Assembly: GCA_964608185.1 (NCBI GenBank)
Contig: CAZSMR010000039.1
Coordinates: 1 to 8,523 of the forward strand
Direction: 5' to 3'
Length of the DNA: 8,523 bases
From: Porticoccus sp964608185
GTDB taxonomy: Bacteria > Pseudomonadota > Gammaproteobacteria > Pseudomonadales > Porticoccaceae
Positions 6,498 through 8,523 of the stretch are shown here, in pieces. Every line of letters starts with the position of its first letter. Position 1 is the first letter of the stretch. The notes below the pieces were generated by a model. That model was given only the letters and a program-made list of their open reading frames with translations. It did not search any database and was not told the DNA's origin. A program made the position numbers and the translations under genes.

Positions 6498-8523
6498 ATG
6501 AAATCCTTTTGCCTCTTTTTATTATTAGCTGTAATTTCCTTGAGCGCTCAAGCAGAGATGTTTCAGGTTGAAGATATCAGAATTGATGGTCTTGAGCGCG
6601 TCTCTTCAGGGACCATATTTGGGTCCCTAGGAGTTAGTGTTGGAGATACCGTCGATAGCTCAACCCTGCGTAATATTACAAGAGATCTATTTAGGTTGGG
6701 TTTTTTTGATGATATAAAAATTTCTCGTGATAACGGAATTTTGATTATTTCAGTGAGTGAAAGACCTGCAGTAGCGAAACTAGTTATTGAAGGTAATACT
6801 GCTATACCAGAGGAAACCTTATTCTCTTCTTTAAGAGAAGCTGGCTTATCTGAAGGACAGATATTTCGTCAGGCCGTCCTTAAGGGAATGAGTCAAGAAC
6901 TTGAGCGTCAGTATGTTAAGCAGGGTAGATACGGGGCAGGTATTGAAATAGAAGTTGAAGAACTTCCCCAAAATCGAGTTTCAGTAACAGTCGTAATTGA
7001 TGAGGGTGCAGTTGCAGCAATATCAGGAATTAATATTGTTGGCAATTCAATTTTTGATGATGCTACGTTAAAAATCTTGTTCGAGCTAAAAGAGTCCAGT
7101 CTATTCTCTTTTATCTCGCAGAATGATAAATATAATCGAGAAAAACTAACTGGTGATTTAGAAAGAGTTGAATCTTACTATCTAAATAGGGGATACCTTG
7201 ATTTTTCAATACAATCTACTCAGGTAACTATAAGCCCAGATCGTGATTCAGTCTTTATAACAATAAACTTAAAAGAGGGAAGCATTCATACTGTTTCTGA
7301 AATTGTTCTTGCCGGCAGTCCCACAATACCCGAAGAAGAAATTAGAAAACTTATTATACAAAAAGAAGGTGAAGATTTCTCCCAATTTCTTATGACTTAT
7401 TCAGCAGAAAGAATTTCTGAGCGCTTGGGTAATGATGGTTATGCTTTCGCAGAGGTTAAAGGTGTTACCGAAATAAATGCTCAAGATAATACTACTAAAT
7501 TGCTTTTTTATATAGATCCTGGAACTAGAGCCTACGTCAGGCGTATAGAATTCCGTGGCAATACAAAAACGATGGATGAAGTTTTACGAAGAGAGATGCG
7601 CCAGTTAGAGGGAGCAACCGCTTCTACTGAGAAAATTGAAAGATCAAAGAATCGATTAAAGAGAATAGGATATTTTAAGTCGGTAGAATCTGAAACTCGA
7701 CCCGTACCGGGAGTAAGTGATCAGATTGATGTTTTTTATACAGTAGAGGAACAGCCTTCTGGAAGTGTTGGTGCAAGCCTTGGATTTGCTCAGACTTACG
7801 GTGTTACTTTGGGAGCAAATATAGCCGAAAATAATTTTTTAGGAACTGGTAATAGATTAAAACTGGGGTTGAACCAAAGTGGTTTTCAGACAAATTTAAA
7901 TTTGAATTATTCAGACCCATACTTCACAACAGATGGCGTTAGTGCTGGGTTCATGGTTTTTGCCAAAAAACAAGATTTTGAAGAAGGTAATTTATCAAAC
8001 TACACAACAGAAAGTATGGGGGCATCCACCACGTTTGGTTACCCGATTACTGAAAATCAAAGCATCGGTTTTGGTTTAGGGTATGAAAACCTTGAGTTAG
8101 ATTCTGGTGGATATTTTAAAACTAAGCTTATGGAAGAGTTTCTGGACGAGGAAGGAAACGATTATCACATGTTTACTTCAAGTGTATCTTGGGGAGTTTC
8201 TAATCTAAATGGATCTGGAAATGACGCAACTAGAGGACAGGCACATAAGATATCAGCTGAGGTCACATTGCCAATTGGTGATCTAAATTATTATAAGTTC
8301 AATTATGATGGACAATTTTTTCATTCGCTTACTGATGACTTAGTCTTGCATCTCCATGCTAACGGTGGTTATGGAGATGGTTATATGGATACAGATGGCT
8401 TACCTTTTTTCAAGAACTTTTATTCTGGAGGAAATGGCTCTGTGCGTGGTTTTGAGCAAAATACGCTCGGCCCAAAAGATGTTCCTATAACCCCTGGGTA
8501 TGAGGATGAAGCCGATGCATTTG
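6498..8523 (+). CDS. bamA: Outer-membrane protein assembly factor BamA, 3'-truncated
   Basis: BamA is the outer-membrane core of the BAM complex and folds and inserts beta-barrel proteins. The frame is open from ATG 6498 to the window end (675 codons); E. coli BamA has 810, so roughly 130 residues of barrel are missing. A signal peptide covers residues 1-19, with likely cleavage at AQA|E. Five POTRA domains follow, at about 22-90, 92-170, 173-262, 265-342 and 345-420, with marker stretches such as INIVGN (178-183) and VLRREMRQLEGA (362-373). The barrel begins near 424. NPYF-like SDPYFTTDGVS (472-482) and the conserved VRGF of loop 6 (649-652, within VRGFEQNTLGP) confirm the Omp85 family. An in-frame TAA at 6489 rules out a longer start. 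No Shine-Dalgarno site precedes ATG 6498; the nearest GGTG is 13 bases away. skp/ompH and lpxD are expected downstream. TamA is excluded by the five POTRA domains and the neighbours. Confidence 0.97.
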   Translation, partial: MKSFCLFLLLAVISLSAQAEMFQVEDIRIDGLERVSSGTIFGSLGVSVGDTVDSSTLRNITRDLFRLGFFDDIKISRDNGILIISVSERPAVAKLVIEGNTAIPEETLFSSLREAGLSEGQIFRQAVLKGMSQELERQYVKQGRYGAGIEIEVEELPQNRVSVTVVIDEGAVAAISGINIVGNSIFDDATLKILFELKESSLFSFISQNDKYNREKLTGDLERVESYYLNRGYLDFSIQSTQVTISPDRDSVFITINLKEGSIHTVSEIVLAGSPTIPEEEIRKLIIQKEGEDFSQFLMTYSAERISERLGNDGYAFAEVKGVTEINAQDNTTKLLFYIDPGTRAYVRRIEFRGNTKTMDEVLRREMRQLEGATASTEKIERSKNRLKRIGYFKSVESETRPVPGVSDQIDVFYTVEEQPSGSVGASLGFAQTYGVTLGANIAENNFLGTGNRLKLGLNQSGFQTNLNLNYSDPYFTTDGVSAGFMVFAKKQDFEEGNLSNYTTESMGASTTFGYPITENQSIGFGLGYENLELDSGGYFKTKLMEEFLDEEGNDYHMFTSSVSWGVSNLNGSGNDATRGQAHKISAEVTLPIGDLNYYKFNYDGQFFHSLTDDLVLHLHANGGYGDGYMDTDGLPFFKNFYSGGNGSVRGFEQNTLGPKDVPITPGYEDEADAF

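Noticed and set aside
6479..6571. 30-codon ORF overlapping the bamA start in another frame
   Set aside because: It has no ribosome binding site and overlaps the bamA signal-peptide region; not listed as a gene, only mentioned in the bamA leader finding.
6608..6628. Inverted repeat AGGGACC / GGTCCCT in bamA
   Set aside because: It is inside POTRA1 coding sequence; its partial likeness to the rseP repeat (GGGAC/GTCCC) is too short to call a family of elements.
6822..6839. Inverted repeat TTCTCTT / AAGAGAA in bamA
   Set aside because: It is within POTRA2 coding sequence, AT-rich, with no termination signal; compatible with chance.

Overview
The window is a stretch of core bacterial chromosome. 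It carries eight co-directional genes on the + strand with almost no spacing: tsf (5' end cut), pyrH, frr, uppS, cdsA, dxr, rseP and bamA (3' end cut). All eight are recognisable from family motifs, and no credible gene lies on the - strand. The only interruption is a run of ten Ns inside rseP, which suggests a draft, metagenomic or single-cell assembly.

Organism: Dxr, RseP and an outer-membrane BamA with five POTRA domains point to a Gram-negative bacterium. The order frr-uppS-cdsA-dxr-rseP-bamA is the one I recall from Pseudomonas; enterics have dxr directly after frr. Several proteins also read closer to remembered Pseudomonas than E. coli sequences, for example the PyrH stretch around residues 35-70 and the UppS DGNNRWAK motif. 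The DNA is clearly AT-rich, by eye around the mid-30s percent GC. A low-GC, probably aquatic or marine, gammaproteobacterium near the Pseudomonadales/Cellvibrionales is my inference; no marker here fixes the genus.

Layout: 1-822 tsf (translation elongation); 893-1630 pyrH (UMP kinase), overlapping frr (1620-2180, ribosome recycling) by 11 bases; 2194-2940 uppS (undecaprenyl diphosphate synthesis); 2943-3785 cdsA (CDP-diacylglycerol synthesis); 3803-4984 dxr (first committed step of the MEP isoprenoid pathway); 5030-6421 rseP (intramembrane site-2 protease); 6498-8523 bamA (outer-membrane protein insertase), open at the window edge. The longest gaps are 70 bases (tsf-pyrH), 45 bases (dxr-rseP) and 76 bases (rseP-bamA). 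No convincing terminator or promoter is visible, so the array probably reads as one long transcriptional unit, possibly with internal promoters I cannot see.

How the genes work together: the first part serves protein synthesis and pyrimidine nucleotide supply. The second part serves envelope growth: Dxr starts the pathway that supplies isoprenoid precursors, UppS builds the lipid carrier for peptidoglycan and other glycans, CdsA makes the phospholipid precursor, RseP controls the envelope-stress sigma factor, and BamA inserts outer-membrane proteins.

I found no undescribed system. The points worth a second look are small: a possible 13-codon leader ORF whose stop abuts the rseP start and whose last codons contain the rseP Shine-Dalgarno site; an over-long RseP segment around the N gap; a bamA start without a Shine-Dalgarno site; and residue changes in PyrH and UppS.
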